Part shown: piece after piece, positions 52,146 through 61,258 of the stretch
How the letters are laid out: each line of letters opens with the position of its first letter
How positions within the stretch are numbered: position 1 is the first letter of the stretch
DNA from: Nocardiopsis algeriensis
GTDB lineage: Bacteria; Actinomycetota; Actinomycetes; Streptosporangiales; Streptosporangiaceae
Assembly (NCBI RefSeq): GCF_014203695.1
Contig: NZ_JACHJO010000003.1
Location: 423,216 to 487,215, forward strand
Length of the DNA: 64,000 bases
Reading direction: 5' to 3'
The notes under the pieces: model-generated
Told to the model about the DNA's origin: nothing
Databases searched by the model: none
Seen by the model: the letters and a program-made list of their open reading frames with translations, nothing else
Translations under genes and position numbers: made by a program

Positions 52146-54596
52146 GTGGGGAAGCCGGGAGGCCGCCGCCGCGGTATCAAGGCGCAGCTCAACAGGATCG
52201 TCCTGATACCCAGCATCACCTTCCTCGCCCTGTTCGCCGTGCTCAGCACCGCGACCCTCGTGGAAGCCCTGTCGCTGCGGGCCTCGGTCGGCCACGGCCG
52301 GGCGGGCATGCAGCTCGCCGCCGTCCTGACCGGCCTCCAGGAGGAGCGCCGGCTCAGCGCCGAGTACCTGGCCGCGCCCGGGCCGGAGACCCACGCCGCC
52401 CTCGTCGAGGCGGGGCAGGCCACGGAGGAGGAGGTCGAGACCCTCGCCGTCCTGCGCGACCGGCTCGGTGACCTGGACGACCCCGCCAGCCGCGCCCTCA
52501 CGGGCAACTTCTTCACCTCTCTGGAGGAGGTCGGGCGGATGCGCGGCGACAACCTCGCCTCGCCGGGGCTCCCCGACGCCGCGATGGAGGCCTACACCGA
52601 TGCCATCGGGCAGGGGATCGGCATCTACGCCGGTACCGCGCGCTCCCTCGACGACGGTTTCGCCGCAGCGGAGGCCGCCGCCGCCACCGACCTCATGTGG
52701 GCCCAGGAGAGCTTCAGCCACGCCGACGCCCTCATCAGCTCGGTACAGGTCCGGGACGGCCTCACCCGCGCCGACCAGGTCGAGATCGCCGCTCTGGTGC
52801 ACGACGCGCGCCACCGTGTGGGCACCGTCCATCCCGGGAGCGCCTCCGACGACACCGCCACCTCCCGTACCCTCGCCGAGAGCCGGGTCTGGAACGAGGC
52901 CCTCGCCATCGCCGGGGCCGTCGCCGCCCACGAGGAGCCCCCGACCGCTCCCGGCGCACCGCAGCAGGGGCGACGCACCGCACCTCCCGCCGAGATCGAC
53001 GGCTGGCGCGAGAGCGCCGACGAGGTCAACGCCGAGCTGAGCGGTATCACCGGGGCCCGCGCCGCCTCCGTGGTCACCGCGGCGGAGGAGGCCAGTTCCT
53101 GGATGCTCACCCTCGCCCTCGGCGGCGGCATCGCCTCCCTGTTCGCGGGCACCGTCGCCTACGGCGTCTCCGCCCGCTCCGCCGGGCGGCTGACCAACCG
53201 GCTCGCCCGGTTGCGCGCCGAGACCCTGGGCACCGCCCGCACCGACCTGCCCCGCATCGTCCGACGCCTGGAGGCGGGGGAGAGCGTGGACCTGGACAAG
53301 GAGATGAAGCAGCTCGACCACGGCGACGACGAGGTCGGCCAGGTCGCCGACGCCTTCAACATCGCCCAGCGCACGGCCGTCAGCGCCGCGGTCAAGCAGG
53401 CCGACATCCGGGCCGGCGTCAACCGGGTCTTCCTCGGTATCGCCCACCGGAACCAGTCCCTGATCCAGCGCCAGCTCCAGCTCCTCGACCGTGTCGAGCG
53501 GGAGGAGGACGACCCCGACCTGCTGGAGAGCCTCTTCCAGCTCGACCACCTGGCCACCCGGGGCCGCCGCCACGCCGAGAACCTCATCATCCTGGGCGGC
53601 TCCCGGCCGGGACGGCGCTGGCGCAAGCCGATCCCGCTCGTCGACATCCTGCGCGGCGCCGTCTCCGAGACCGAGGAGTACGCCCGGATCCGCCTCGTCG
53701 CCGTGCCCGAGCTGTCCCTGACGGGGGCCGCCGTCGCCGACGTGATCCACATGCTCGCCGAGCTGCTGGAGAACGCCACCGCCTACTCGCCCCCGCACAC
53801 CGAGGTCACGGTCTCCGCCGAGTCCGTGCCCAGGGGCGTGGCCGTGGAGATCGAGGACCGCGGGCTCGGTATGGCCGAGGACGCGCTGGCCAGGGCCAAC
53901 GCCACGCTCGGCAAGGCCCCCGAGTTCGACGTCATGGCACCGGGCACCGACGCCCACCTCGGCCTGTTCGTCGTCGCCCGCCTGGCCGTCAGGCACGACA
54001 TCCAGGTTCAGCTGCGGCCCTCCGCCTACGGCGGGACCCGTGCCGTGGTGCTCATCCCCGACGCACTCGTCGTCGCCCTTCCCGAAAGGCCCCGGCCGAC
54101 CGGGCGCGCCGGCACCGGGGCCCGCGCGGCCCTGGGCGCGGCCCCCTCCGAGGGGACCCGGCCGCATCTGCGGCCCGTGCCCCCCGACCCGGGCGAGGAG
54201 ACCGACGAGGCGGGGCACGTGCCCCGCACGCCCCTGCTGCGCCAGGTTCCCGACATCGAGGAGGCGGTGGAGCAGCAGGACCTGCTCTCCGGGCCGGAGC
54301 CGGTGTCCCGGGAACATGCCGCCGCAGCCCCGGGGCGCCCCGGGCTGCCGCGGCGCAGACGCCAGGAGAGCCTCGTACCCCAGCTCAGACAGGATCCCCC
54401 GTCGGAGGACGCGGACAGCGGTCCCCCCGGAGCCCGGGAACGCAGCCCGGAACAGGCCCGCAAGCTGATGGACGCCTTCAGCTCGGGCACCCGCCGCGGC
54501 CGCGCCGCCGACATCGACGCGGACGGCCACGGACACCAGCACACCAGTGACGATGTCGGCGCCGCCGCCGACGACCACACGGGAGAGAGCGACTGA
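52146..54596 (+). CDS. cvnA: Conservon sensor kinase-like protein CvnA (nitrate-sensor-type N-terminus)
   Basis: The first protein of a conservon, a four-gene module typical of actinomycetes that links a membrane kinase-like protein to a roadblock protein, DUF742 protein and small GTPase. The 816-residue sequence has a membrane helix at about 16-40, an extracellular helical NIT-like sensor region of about 275 residues, a second helix at about 317-343, a HAMP-like stretch, and a HATPase domain with N-box HMLAELLENATAYSPP and IEDRGLGM. The last 175 residues are proline- and charge-rich and probably disordered. No classical HisKA H-box is clear. GTG 52146 follows GGGAGGAG. Confidence 0.9.
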   Translation: MGKPGGRRRGIKAQLNRIVLIPSITFLALFAVLSTATLVEALSLRASVGHGRAGMQLAAVLTGLQEERRLSAEYLAAPGPETHAALVEAGQATEEEVETLAVLRDRLGDLDDPASRALTGNFFTSLEEVGRMRGDNLASPGLPDAAMEAYTDAIGQGIGIYAGTARSLDDGFAAAEAAAATDLMWAQESFSHADALISSVQVRDGLTRADQVEIAALVHDARHRVGTVHPGSASDDTATSRTLAESRVWNEALAIAGAVAAHEEPPTAPGAPQQGRRTAPPAEIDGWRESADEVNAELSGITGARAASVVTAAEEASSWMLTLALGGGIASLFAGTVAYGVSARSAGRLTNRLARLRAETLGTARTDLPRIVRRLEAGESVDLDKEMKQLDHGDDEVGQVADAFNIAQRTAVSAAVKQADIRAGVNRVFLGIAHRNQSLIQRQLQLLDRVEREEDDPDLLESLFQLDHLATRGRRHAENLIILGGSRPGRRWRKPIPLVDILRGAVSETEEYARIRLVAVPELSLTGAAVADVIHMLAELLENATAYSPPHTEVTVSAESVPRGVAVEIEDRGLGMAEDALARANATLGKAPEFDVMAPGTDAHLGLFVVARLAVRHDIQVQLRPSAYGGTRAVVLIPDALVVALPERPRPTGRAGTGARAALGAAPSEGTRPHLRPVPPDPGEETDEAGHVPRTPLLRQVPDIEEAVEQQDLLSGPEPVSREHAAAAPGRPGLPRRRRQESLVPQLRQDPPSEDADSGPPGARERSPEQARKLMDAFSSGTRRGRAADIDADGHGHQHTSDDVGAAADDHTGESD

Positions 54597-54597
54597 C

Positions 54598-55032
54598 ATG
54601 GTGGGCAAGAGCAAGGCCGCGGACAATCTCGACTGGCTTCTGGACGACCTGGTCGACCGCGTCGTTGGAGCCGCGCACGCGATCGTGCTGTCGGCCGACG
54701 GACTGCTGATCGGCCGCTCCCGGGAACTTCCGCCGGAGGAGGCCGAGCACCTGTCGGCCGTGGCCTCGGCGTTCCAGAGCCTGGCCCGGGGAACGGGGCG
54801 GCACTTCGGTGGCGGGGAGGTCCGGCAGACCGTCGTGGAGATGGAGCACTGCTACCTCTTCGTCACCGCGGCGGGTGAGGGCGCCTGCCTGGCTGTCCTG
54901 GCCGAGGAGAGCGCCGATGTGGGCATGGTCGCCTACGAGATGAACCTGCGGGTCAAGAGGGTGGGACAGTTCCTCACCGCCCCACCGCGCAGGCCAGGGC
55001 AGCTGACGGCGACGGGAGGTGGGAGCTCGTGA
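54598..55032 (+). CDS. cvnB: Roadblock/LC7 domain protein CvnB
   Basis: A 144-residue roadblock-fold protein, the second conservon member. It shows NLDWLLDDLVDRVVGAAHAI, VLSADGLLIGRSREL and the C-terminal AYEMNLRVKRVGQFLT. In S. coelicolor conservons, CvnB interacts with CvnA and CvnC and can affect the GTPase CvnD. ATG 54598 overlaps or abuts the cvnA stop (two bases apart), and cvnC starts four bases before its own stop, so the module is translationally linked. Confidence 0.92.
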   Translation: MVGKSKAADNLDWLLDDLVDRVVGAAHAIVLSADGLLIGRSRELPPEEAEHLSAVASAFQSLARGTGRHFGGGEVRQTVVEMEHCYLFVTAAGEGACLAVLAEESADVGMVAYEMNLRVKRVGQFLTAPPRRPGQLTATGGGSS

Positions 55033-55538
55033 CAGGCAGGCAGGAGCGGGGACGCTCGGGGACGGTCAGTCCTCCGGAGACGGAGGGGTTCGAGGGCGCG
55101 GACCTCTTCCCGCCCGCCCAGGAGGCGCCGTGGCACCGCGGCCGGGGCCACCCCACGTCGGAGGGGCCCTCGGAGGGTGTGCTGAGCGGAGACGCGCCCG
55201 AAGGTCCCCTGGTCCGCCCCTACACGATGACCCGGGGGCGCACCAGACCCTGCGGCAGCGGTCCGCGGTTGGACCTGATCACCATCGTGGTCGCTGCCCG
55301 AGGCCGTCAGGAACAGGTGGCCGAACCCGAGCGGGAGGCCATCCTGAGACTGTGCGGCAGACCGATCTCGGTCGCGGAGATCTCCGCCCGCCTCGACATC
55401 CCCCTGACCGTGGTCAGGGTGATCCTGGGCGACCTGCTCGCCGACGGCGACATCCGGACCAGGGCAGCCGTGCCCGTCACCCAGCTCCCCGACAAGAAAG
55501 TGCTCCAGGCGGTACTCGATGGCATCCGCAGACTTTGA
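55029..55538 (+). CDS. cvnC: DUF742 protein CvnC
   Basis: A 169-residue protein with an unconserved N-terminal tail of about 65 residues and a C-terminal DUF742 winged-helix-like domain: VRPYTMTRGRTRP, EREAILRLCGRPISVAEISA and RLDIPLTVVRVILGDL, then the tail KVLQAVLDGIRRL. It is the third conservon member; its role is to bind partners rather than, as far as known, DNA. GTG 55029 overlaps cvnB by four bases, and cvnD begins 20 bases inside its end. Confidence 0.92.
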   Translation: MTGRQERGRSGTVSPPETEGFEGADLFPPAQEAPWHRGRGHPTSEGPSEGVLSGDAPEGPLVRPYTMTRGRTRPCGSGPRLDLITIVVAARGRQEQVAEPEREAILRLCGRPISVAEISARLDIPLTVVRVILGDLLADGDIRTRAAVPVTQLPDKKVLQAVLDGIRRL

Positions 55539-56121
55539 GACCACGACGCACGGGCAGGAACCGATCCCCCAGGCCGTCAAGATCATCATCGCCGGGGGGT
55601 TCGGCGCGGGCAAGACCACCATGGTGGGCTCTGTCAGCGAGATCGCCCCGCTCAGCACCGAGGAGGTGATGACCGAGGCCAGTTGCGGGGTCGACGACCT
55701 GGGCGGGCTTGAGGACAAGAGCACCACCACCGTCGCCATGGACTTCGGCCGCATCACGGTCAGCCCCGAGGTGGTCCTGTACCTGTTCGGCACCCCGGGG
55801 CAGAACCGCTTCTGGTTCATGTGGGACGAGCTCGCCGAGGGCGCACTCGGCGCGGTCGTCCTCGCCGACACCCGGCGCCTGGACACCTGCTTCCATGCGG
55901 TGGACTTCTTCGAGCGCCGAGGGGTGCCCTTCGTGGTGGCGGTCAACCGCTTCGAGGGCTCCACCGCCTACCGGACCGAGGAGGTGCGCGAGGCACTGGA
56001 CGTTCCCGAGGAGGTACCGATCGTCCTTGCCGACGCCCGCGACCGCGAGTCCAGCAGGGACGTGCTGGTAGAACTGGTCACCCACGTGATCCGCGGCCGC
56101 AGCCCCGCCCTGAGCGGATGA
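55519..56121 (+). CDS. cvnD: Conservon GTPase CvnD
   Basis: A 200-residue Ras-like ATP/GTP-binding protein. The P-loop is AGGFGAGKTT (residues 25-34), the G3 region is LYLFGTPGQNRFWFMWDE (a DxxG variant), and NRFEG is the likely G4 with Arg in place of Lys. It closes the first conservon; the GTPase is thought to relay the state of the membrane protein CvnA. ATG 55519 lies in the last codons of cvnC. Nothing in the four genes is missing. Confidence 0.93.
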   Translation: MASADFETTTHGQEPIPQAVKIIIAGGFGAGKTTMVGSVSEIAPLSTEEVMTEASCGVDDLGGLEDKSTTTVAMDFGRITVSPEVVLYLFGTPGQNRFWFMWDELAEGALGAVVLADTRRLDTCFHAVDFFERRGVPFVVAVNRFEGSTAYRTEEVREALDVPEEVPIVLADARDRESSRDVLVELVTHVIRGRSPALSG

Positions 56122-56207
56122 CCCCGCCGGCCCGCACCCCAGACCGCCGCACGAGGGGTGACCAGGTGTACCGTTCGTGGGACACGCCCGTGGATATGGC
56201 ACAGCGC

Positions 56208-56213
56208 TACAAT
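56208..56213 (+). promoter_or_regulatory. Possible -10 upstream of the CbiX-like gene
   Basis: TACAAT, close to the consensus, lies 63 bases before the ATG at 56276. A clear -35 is not visible. It suggests the CbiX-like gene is transcribed apart from the conservon. Confidence 0.35.
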
Positions 56214-56275
56214 GACGCGGCAACGACCATTGCTTCCGAGCGGGCACTCCATCCGCCTCTCATCTGAATCCTGGT

Positions 56276-57193
56276 ATGCGAAACTCTGACCGACTTCCCC
56301 CACGCCAACTGCCCAAGCGGCGTTCCGGCCGCCACCGCAACCCGCTGTCCTTCGACAACTGGTTCGGCACGCCCGCGCTGATCATGGCGGTCCCGGGCCC
56401 GGCCGACCAGGCCAGAGGCGCCGACGGTGAGTCGGTCGGTGCCCGGATGGCCGATCTCGTACGCGCCTACCGGCCCGAGGTGTCCGTCAGCTACGGCCAC
56501 ACCGAGGGCGACGAGGAGTCCCTCGCCAAGGCCCTGGCGGAGTTGAGCGGCGACGACGACAGCCCCCTCTCGGGCGTCGTCGTCCCGCTGGTCACCGCAC
56601 CGCACGAGCAGGTCTCCGCGGCCATCGAGGCCGCTGTCGCGGCCTCCGGCGCCTCCGTGCGGGTCAGCGAGGGCCTGGGTCCGCACCCGATGCTCGCCGA
56701 GGCTCTGCACCTGCGTCTGGCCGAGGCCGGTTACGTGCGTGCCGACCGCATGCGTCTGATCAGCGTCGTCGCGCGCGACACCAGCATGGCCGACGGTGTC
56801 GTGGTGGGCGCGGTCGGCGGAGAGGGGGCCGTCGGCGCGGCCGGGGTCACCGCGGTTCTGCTGGCCGCACGCCTCGGTCTGACCGTGCTGCCCGCCGACC
56901 TGGAGAGCGAGGCCTCGATCGGGCAGACCGTGGAACAGCTGCGCCAGGGCGGCTGCCGGCGTCCTGTCATCGCACCCAGTGCGCTCGGGCCCGAACTGCC
57001 CGCCGACGAGCTGGGTGCACTGGCCGAGCGCTTCGGTGCCCGGCTGGGTACACCCCTGGGTGCGGACGGCCTGCTGGGCAAGATCGCCGCGCTGCGCTAC
57101 GCCGAGATCCTCAACTCGCTCGGTGTGGAGCAGCCGCCCACGGTCGACGAGCTGCCCGCGCCGGTGGGCTCGCGCCACCGGCCGGAGTCCTGA
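56276..57193 (+). CDS. CbiX/SirB-like protein lacking the HGS active-site motif
   Basis: A 305-residue protein that resembles the two-domain CbiX-type sirohydrochlorin chelatases of actinobacteria in length and in segments such as MADLVRAYRPEVSVSYGH, GVVVPLVTAPHEQVS and DGLLGKIAALRYAEIL. Authentic chelatases begin with an AHGS/T-like motif whose histidine helps hold the metal; here the place reads AVPGPAD (residues 38-44). A later histidine (TAPHEQV) is retained. It may have lost chelatase activity or bind another ligand. No cobalamin or siroheme gene is nearby; it stands between two conservons. The ATG has only a weak ribosome site. Confidence 0.6.
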   Translation: MRNSDRLPPRQLPKRRSGRHRNPLSFDNWFGTPALIMAVPGPADQARGADGESVGARMADLVRAYRPEVSVSYGHTEGDEESLAKALAELSGDDDSPLSGVVVPLVTAPHEQVSAAIEAAVAASGASVRVSEGLGPHPMLAEALHLRLAEAGYVRADRMRLISVVARDTSMADGVVVGAVGGEGAVGAAGVTAVLLAARLGLTVLPADLESEASIGQTVEQLRQGGCRRPVIAPSALGPELPADELGALAERFGARLGTPLGADGLLGKIAALRYAEILNSLGVEQPPTVDELPAPVGSRHRPES

Positions 57194-57225
57194 GGGCGAG
57201 CCGCCCGGAGGAACAGCCTTTCGGT

Positions 57226-57268
57226 CAGGGGCCGTCCGCTGCCGCCACGCGGCAGCGGACGGCCCCTG
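57226..57268 (+). terminator. Long hairpin terminator after the CbiX-like gene
   Basis: A 19-bp perfect stem (57226-57244 with 57250-57268) with a CCACG loop begins 33 bases after the stop codon. Confidence 0.8.
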
Positions 57269-57350
57269 ATGTGTACGCTCTGCCCCCTTCCACGGTTCGG
57301 GAAGGGGCCACGTACCTGCAAAAAGCACGGCACATGGTCTTTCTGCCCCC

Positions 57351-57407
57351 TTGTTGCAACTAGATGTAATCGTTTGGCAACTAAGGGCAATGGTTTTTCG
57401 CTAGTCT
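57351..57407 (+). promoter_or_regulatory. Promoter with 21-bp-spaced direct repeats before the second cvnA
   Basis: GCAACTA occurs at 57356-57362 and 57377-57383, exactly 21 bases (two turns) apart, in an AT-rich patch. TAGTCT (57402-57407) is a likely -10, 18 bases after the second repeat. The repeats lie where an activator or repressor would contact polymerase. The cvnA ATG is 69 bases further. Confidence 0.45.
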
Positions 57408-57475
57408 CGGCATGACCGAAAGCCGCCGAGGCCCTCCTCCCGGGCACCCGGCACCCGCCCAGGCTGGAGGGGGCC

Positions 57476-60106
57476 ATGTTCACCACCCACATCAAGGCGT
57501 CCACGATCCGCGGACAGCTCACCCGCATCGTGCTCGTCCCGAGCCTGTGCTTCCTCGTGCTCTGGCTCGTCGTCGCCTCCGTCGGCACAGTCCGGGCCGC
57601 GCAGCTGATGGGCGCGGTCGTCCAGGCGCGCGAGGGCAGCCAGGCCCTCGCGGAGGCCGTCGGGGAACTGCACACCGAACGCCGCCTCTCCCTGGTCTAC
57701 CTGGGCCGCTTCCAGGACAGCGGCCCCGACGAGGACACGGGACGCGACCTGGACGAGCAGCGCGAGCGCACCGATGCGGCCCTGGCCGATGCCGAGGCCC
57801 TGGCCGAGGACCTGGGGGACAGCGGAGACGAGGAGGTGCGGCGCAGCGCCGCCGCCTTCCTCGGAGCCTCCCGCACCGTGGAGGAGATCCGCCTGCGCCT
57901 GGACGAGCACACCGCGAGCCAGGAGGAGGTGCTCCTCACCTACGGGGAGGTCCTCACCGGGGCAGACGCCGTCACCACGGCGCTCGTCCACGCCACCGAC
58001 GGCGGTGAGAGCGTCACCGACGCCGTCCTCACCACCGAGCTGCTCGGTGCCCGCGCCGAGTACGCCACCGCCGACGCACTCCTGGCCGGAGTCATCGCGG
58101 CGGGGGAGATGGACCACGGGGCGACCGCGCACTTCACCCACCTCACCGCCTCCTACCGCTCCGCCCTCACGTCCGCGCGCGAGGCCATGCACCCCGGTGT
58201 GCGGGACCGGTACGAGAAGATGACCGGGAGCCGGGACTGGGCCGGGACCGAGGAACTCAGCCGCCGGGTGGTCACCCGTTCTCCCGTCGTGGAGCGCGGA
58301 GGGGAGCCGACGTGGAACTCCTCCGTCGACGTGGACGCCGAGGAGTGGGACGCGTCCTCCTCCAGCGCGCTCGCGCTCATGGACGACCTTGTCTCCGCCC
58401 AGGTCGAACACACCGTCGACCTGGCCTGGAACACCGCACTGGTGCGGGTGTCCTTCGGCGTGGCCGCCGCCGCAGCCACCCTCCTCGCCGGAATTCTGGC
58501 CATCTCCGCCGTCAGCCGCTCCTCCCGCCGCCTCACCGGCCGGCTCGCCCGGCTGCGCGGGCAGATCCTCGACCGGGACGAGGACCTGCCCGGCATCATC
58601 GACCGGGCCCAGCGCGGCGGAAAGGTCGACGTCCAGGAGGAGCTGCCACCCCTGGACGAGTCCGGGAACGACGAGATCGGCCAGGTCGCCGAGGCGTTCG
58701 ACACCGCGCAGCTCACCGCGGTCGCGGCCGCCGTCCGCCAGGCGGAGATCCGCCGCGGCGCCAACAAGGCCTTCCTCGGCATCGCCTTCCGCAACCAGAC
58801 CCTCGTCCAGCGGCAGCTGCGCCTCCTCGACGAGCTCGAGTACAACGAGCAGGACCCGGAGGCGCTGCGCCGCCTGTTCCGCCTGGACCACCTCACCACC
58901 CGGGCCCGGCGCTATGCCGACAACCTCATCATCCTGGGCGGAGGGCAGTCCACACGCCGCTGGAACCAGCCGCGCCCGCTCGTGGACGTACTGCGTGCGG
59001 CCATCGCCGAGACCGAGGACTACGAGCGGGTCCGCCTGACCTCCGTCCCCCGGCTGCTCATGCACGGCCAGGTGGTGTCCGACATCGTCCACCTCCTCGC
59101 CGAACTCGTCGAGAACGCCACCCAGTTCTCCCCTGCCGGCACACCGGTGGACGTCAGCTGCACCCCGGCCCCCGAGGGGCTGCTGGTGGAGGTCGAGGAC
59201 CGGGGGCTGGGCATGTCCGAGCAGGGCTACGCACAAGCCCAGCGGACCCTCTCCCGGCCACCGGAGTTCGACGTCATGGCGTTGCCGGAAGACCCCCGGC
59301 TGGGCCTGTTCGTCGTCGCCCGCCTCGCCGAGCGCCACGGCGTGCGGGTGTGGCTGCGGCCCTCGCCCTACGGCGGCACCCGTGCGACCACACTGGTACC
59401 GGCCTCCCTGCTGGAACCCGTGGAGAACCCGGCCCGGCACCCCGCCCCGCCGCAGCTCCCCGCCGTCCGGCACCCGCAGCAGGAGGGACGCGGCGACGTG
59501 TCCGCCGCGCCCCGGGGCGGAACTCCGCGGCCCGACGGACATGGCGGCGCGCAGCCGTCGGCGCCCGAGTTCCGTCCGCCCCGCGTTCCCGCCGACACAC
59601 AACCGGGGGTGAACGGCGCCTACAAGACGTCCGCTCCGGTGCCACCGGGTCCGGCGCGGAGCGCTCCTGTGCCCGCCGGCCCGGTGCCCGCAGGCAGCTT
59701 CGATCCCCGGGTGGCAGGTGAACCGCCGGGGCACGACGCCGTGCCCCGCACCGGGGCACCGGAATTCCCCGCCGGCCCTGTCCCGACCTGGGGCGCGTCG
59801 GGCCGCCCCCCGCACGGGGCGCAGGACACGGGCCCGCTGCCCGATCCCGGCCCCTACGGTCCTGCCGGCACGGCCGCCGCCTCGGTGACCCAGCCCTTCA
59901 CGGCCGATCGGCAGTACCTGCCCCCGGGGCCGCATGCCGGGCCCGCACTGCCCGAAGGGCACCCCAGCGGTCCCCAGGACCCTTCCCGCACCGGATCCCG
60001 GGGAGGCGGCCACGGCACGCCGCTGCCCAAGCGGCCCGTTCCCCGGGAGCGGTCGGGAGACCAGGTCCCGGCTCCCACACGGCAGGGAGGACATGGTGAG
60101 CAGTAG
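57476..60106 (+). CDS. cvnA: Second CvnA-like sensor kinase with proline-rich tail
   Basis: An 876-residue paralogue of the CvnA encoded at 52146-54596, with the same plan: helix at about 14-40, extracellular NIT-like helical sensor, second helix at about 320-347, and a HATPase domain with HLLAELVENATQFSPAG and EVEDRGLGM. Both share FLGIA.RNQ and LIILGG in the linker. From about residue 655 on, the tail is very rich in Pro and Gly and differs fully from the first copy. ATG 57476 lies directly behind GGAGGGGG. Unlike the first, it is followed only by a DUF742 gene; no roadblock or GTPase gene is present. Confidence 0.9.
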   Translation: MFTTHIKASTIRGQLTRIVLVPSLCFLVLWLVVASVGTVRAAQLMGAVVQAREGSQALAEAVGELHTERRLSLVYLGRFQDSGPDEDTGRDLDEQRERTDAALADAEALAEDLGDSGDEEVRRSAAAFLGASRTVEEIRLRLDEHTASQEEVLLTYGEVLTGADAVTTALVHATDGGESVTDAVLTTELLGARAEYATADALLAGVIAAGEMDHGATAHFTHLTASYRSALTSAREAMHPGVRDRYEKMTGSRDWAGTEELSRRVVTRSPVVERGGEPTWNSSVDVDAEEWDASSSSALALMDDLVSAQVEHTVDLAWNTALVRVSFGVAAAAATLLAGILAISAVSRSSRRLTGRLARLRGQILDRDEDLPGIIDRAQRGGKVDVQEELPPLDESGNDEIGQVAEAFDTAQLTAVAAAVRQAEIRRGANKAFLGIAFRNQTLVQRQLRLLDELEYNEQDPEALRRLFRLDHLTTRARRYADNLIILGGGQSTRRWNQPRPLVDVLRAAIAETEDYERVRLTSVPRLLMHGQVVSDIVHLLAELVENATQFSPAGTPVDVSCTPAPEGLLVEVEDRGLGMSEQGYAQAQRTLSRPPEFDVMALPEDPRLGLFVVARLAERHGVRVWLRPSPYGGTRATTLVPASLLEPVENPARHPAPPQLPAVRHPQQEGRGDVSAAPRGGTPRPDGHGGAQPSAPEFRPPRVPADTQPGVNGAYKTSAPVPPGPARSAPVPAGPVPAGSFDPRVAGEPPGHDAVPRTGAPEFPAGPVPTWGASGRPPHGAQDTGPLPDPGPYGPAGTAAASVTQPFTADRQYLPPGPHAGPALPEGHPSGPQDPSRTGSRGGGHGTPLPKRPVPRERSGDQVPAPTRQGGHGEQ

Positions 60107-60521
60107 AGGATCGCTCGACACGGCGGCCCCGGAGAGCGGAGACGGCCGTGCCGGCCCCGACGGGCCCCCGGCCGAGCCCGAGGAGCGGTTCCTCCGCCCC
60201 TACGCAGTCACGGCGGGGGACCCCGGCGCCGCCCGGGCCGTCGACCCCGGCCTGCTCGACCTGCTCACCCCGGTCGTCGCCGTGCGGACCGAGGAGGGGG
60301 AAGGCGGACTGTGGCCCGAGCGGGAGGCGATCCTGTACCACGCACGCAGCCCCCGGACCGTCGCCGAGCTCGCTGCGCGGGTCGACCTGCCCGTCGGTCA
60401 GGTCAGGGCGATCGCCGCGGGCATGGTCGAGGACGGCTCGCTCCGGTGCTGCGAGCCCACGCGCTCCCTCCGCCAGGCGGAACTCCTCCAAGCCGTCCTC
60501 GAGGGGCTGGAGGCCCTCTGA
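60093..60521 (+). CDS. cvnC: DUF742 protein, second copy (CvnC-like)
   Basis: A 142-residue DUF742 protein. After a short variable N-terminus it shows RFLRPYAVTAGD, EREAILYHARSPRTVAELAA and RVDLPVGQVRAIAAGMVED, then the tail RQAELLQAVLEGLEAL, matching the CvnC at 55029-55538 in layout. ATG 60093 is 14 bases before the end of the second cvnA, with AGGGAGG upstream, so the two are coupled. It may work with the products of the first conservon, since no partner roadblock or GTPase gene follows: the next gene is an unrelated secreted protein. Confidence 0.87.
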   Translation: MVSSRGSLDTAAPESGDGRAGPDGPPAEPEERFLRPYAVTAGDPGAARAVDPGLLDLLTPVVAVRTEEGEGGLWPEREAILYHARSPRTVAELAARVDLPVGQVRAIAAGMVEDGSLRCCEPTRSLRQAELLQAVLEGLEAL

Positions 60522-60734
60522 CCGGTCCCCGGCTCCCGGGACCGGGGCCTCCGCCGCCCTTGGGCGCCGCGTGGTTCGGTCCTCACCGAAAAGGGGAAGG
60601 GGAGACGGAGTGTGCCGGACCGGGGTTGTCCACAGCCCGGAGAACGCTCTGGTCCCGGCCCCGGGCGCGGTTCAGCATGGAAGTGGGCCGGAAGGCCCCG
60701 GGACGGACCCGGCGCTCCCCGGCCGGAGGTGACC

Positions 60735-61253
60735 ATGCCCTTTGTCCGCCGGCCGGCGGCCGCGCTCACCGCTGTACTTGCCGCCGTGCTCGTGTTCGCC
60801 CTGACGGGGGCCACGGCCGGTACCGACCCGCGAGGGGGAGAGTTGGACGGCTTCACCATCGAGCACCTGCCCGAGCAGATCGACGACAAGACCTCGGTCT
60901 CCGACTTCGAGTACGAGTGGGGGGACGTGACCTTCCGGAGCAGGGTGTGGGAGGAGGCTCTGGACGGGGGAGGCGCCAGGGTCGTCCTCCAGGTCCTGGT
61001 CATGCGCGGTGACAGGATCACCGACCTCGAATCGCTGCGCGACTTCCTCGCCGAGTACCACGAGCGCTCTCCGGAGTCCTGGGAGCTCACCGGGTTCGAC
61101 AACGGCGGGGTGCCCGGCCTGCACGGCGGGACCGAGGCGTTCTGGAGCCCGGCGGCGGGGGTGGGGGTGGAGGTGCGGGACGCCTTCGGCGCCCTCGGGG
61201 AGGAAGGACTCCTGGCCACCGCGCGCAGCGTCCGCCACGCGAACCCGGCCTGA
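60735..61253 (+). CDS. Small secreted protein of unknown function
   Basis: A 172-residue protein with a clear signal peptide (MPFVRRPAAALTAVLAAVLV, then FALTGATAG; cleavage near residue 29). The mature part is acidic, without cysteines, and has an alternating beta pattern (FTIEHLPEQIDDKTSVSDFE, ARVVLQVLVMRGDRITDLES). I do not recognise the family. ATG 60735 has a near-perfect GGAGGTGA site, which rules out the longer frame from 60612. It converges with the HNH nuclease gene across a shared terminator. No evidence ties it to the conservon upstream. Confidence 0.75.
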   Translation: MPFVRRPAAALTAVLAAVLVFALTGATAGTDPRGGELDGFTIEHLPEQIDDKTSVSDFEYEWGDVTFRSRVWEEALDGGGARVVLQVLVMRGDRITDLESLRDFLAEYHERSPESWELTGFDNGGVPGLHGGTEAFWSPAAGVGVEVRDAFGALGEEGLLATARSVRHANPA

Positions 61254-61258
61254 GGAGC

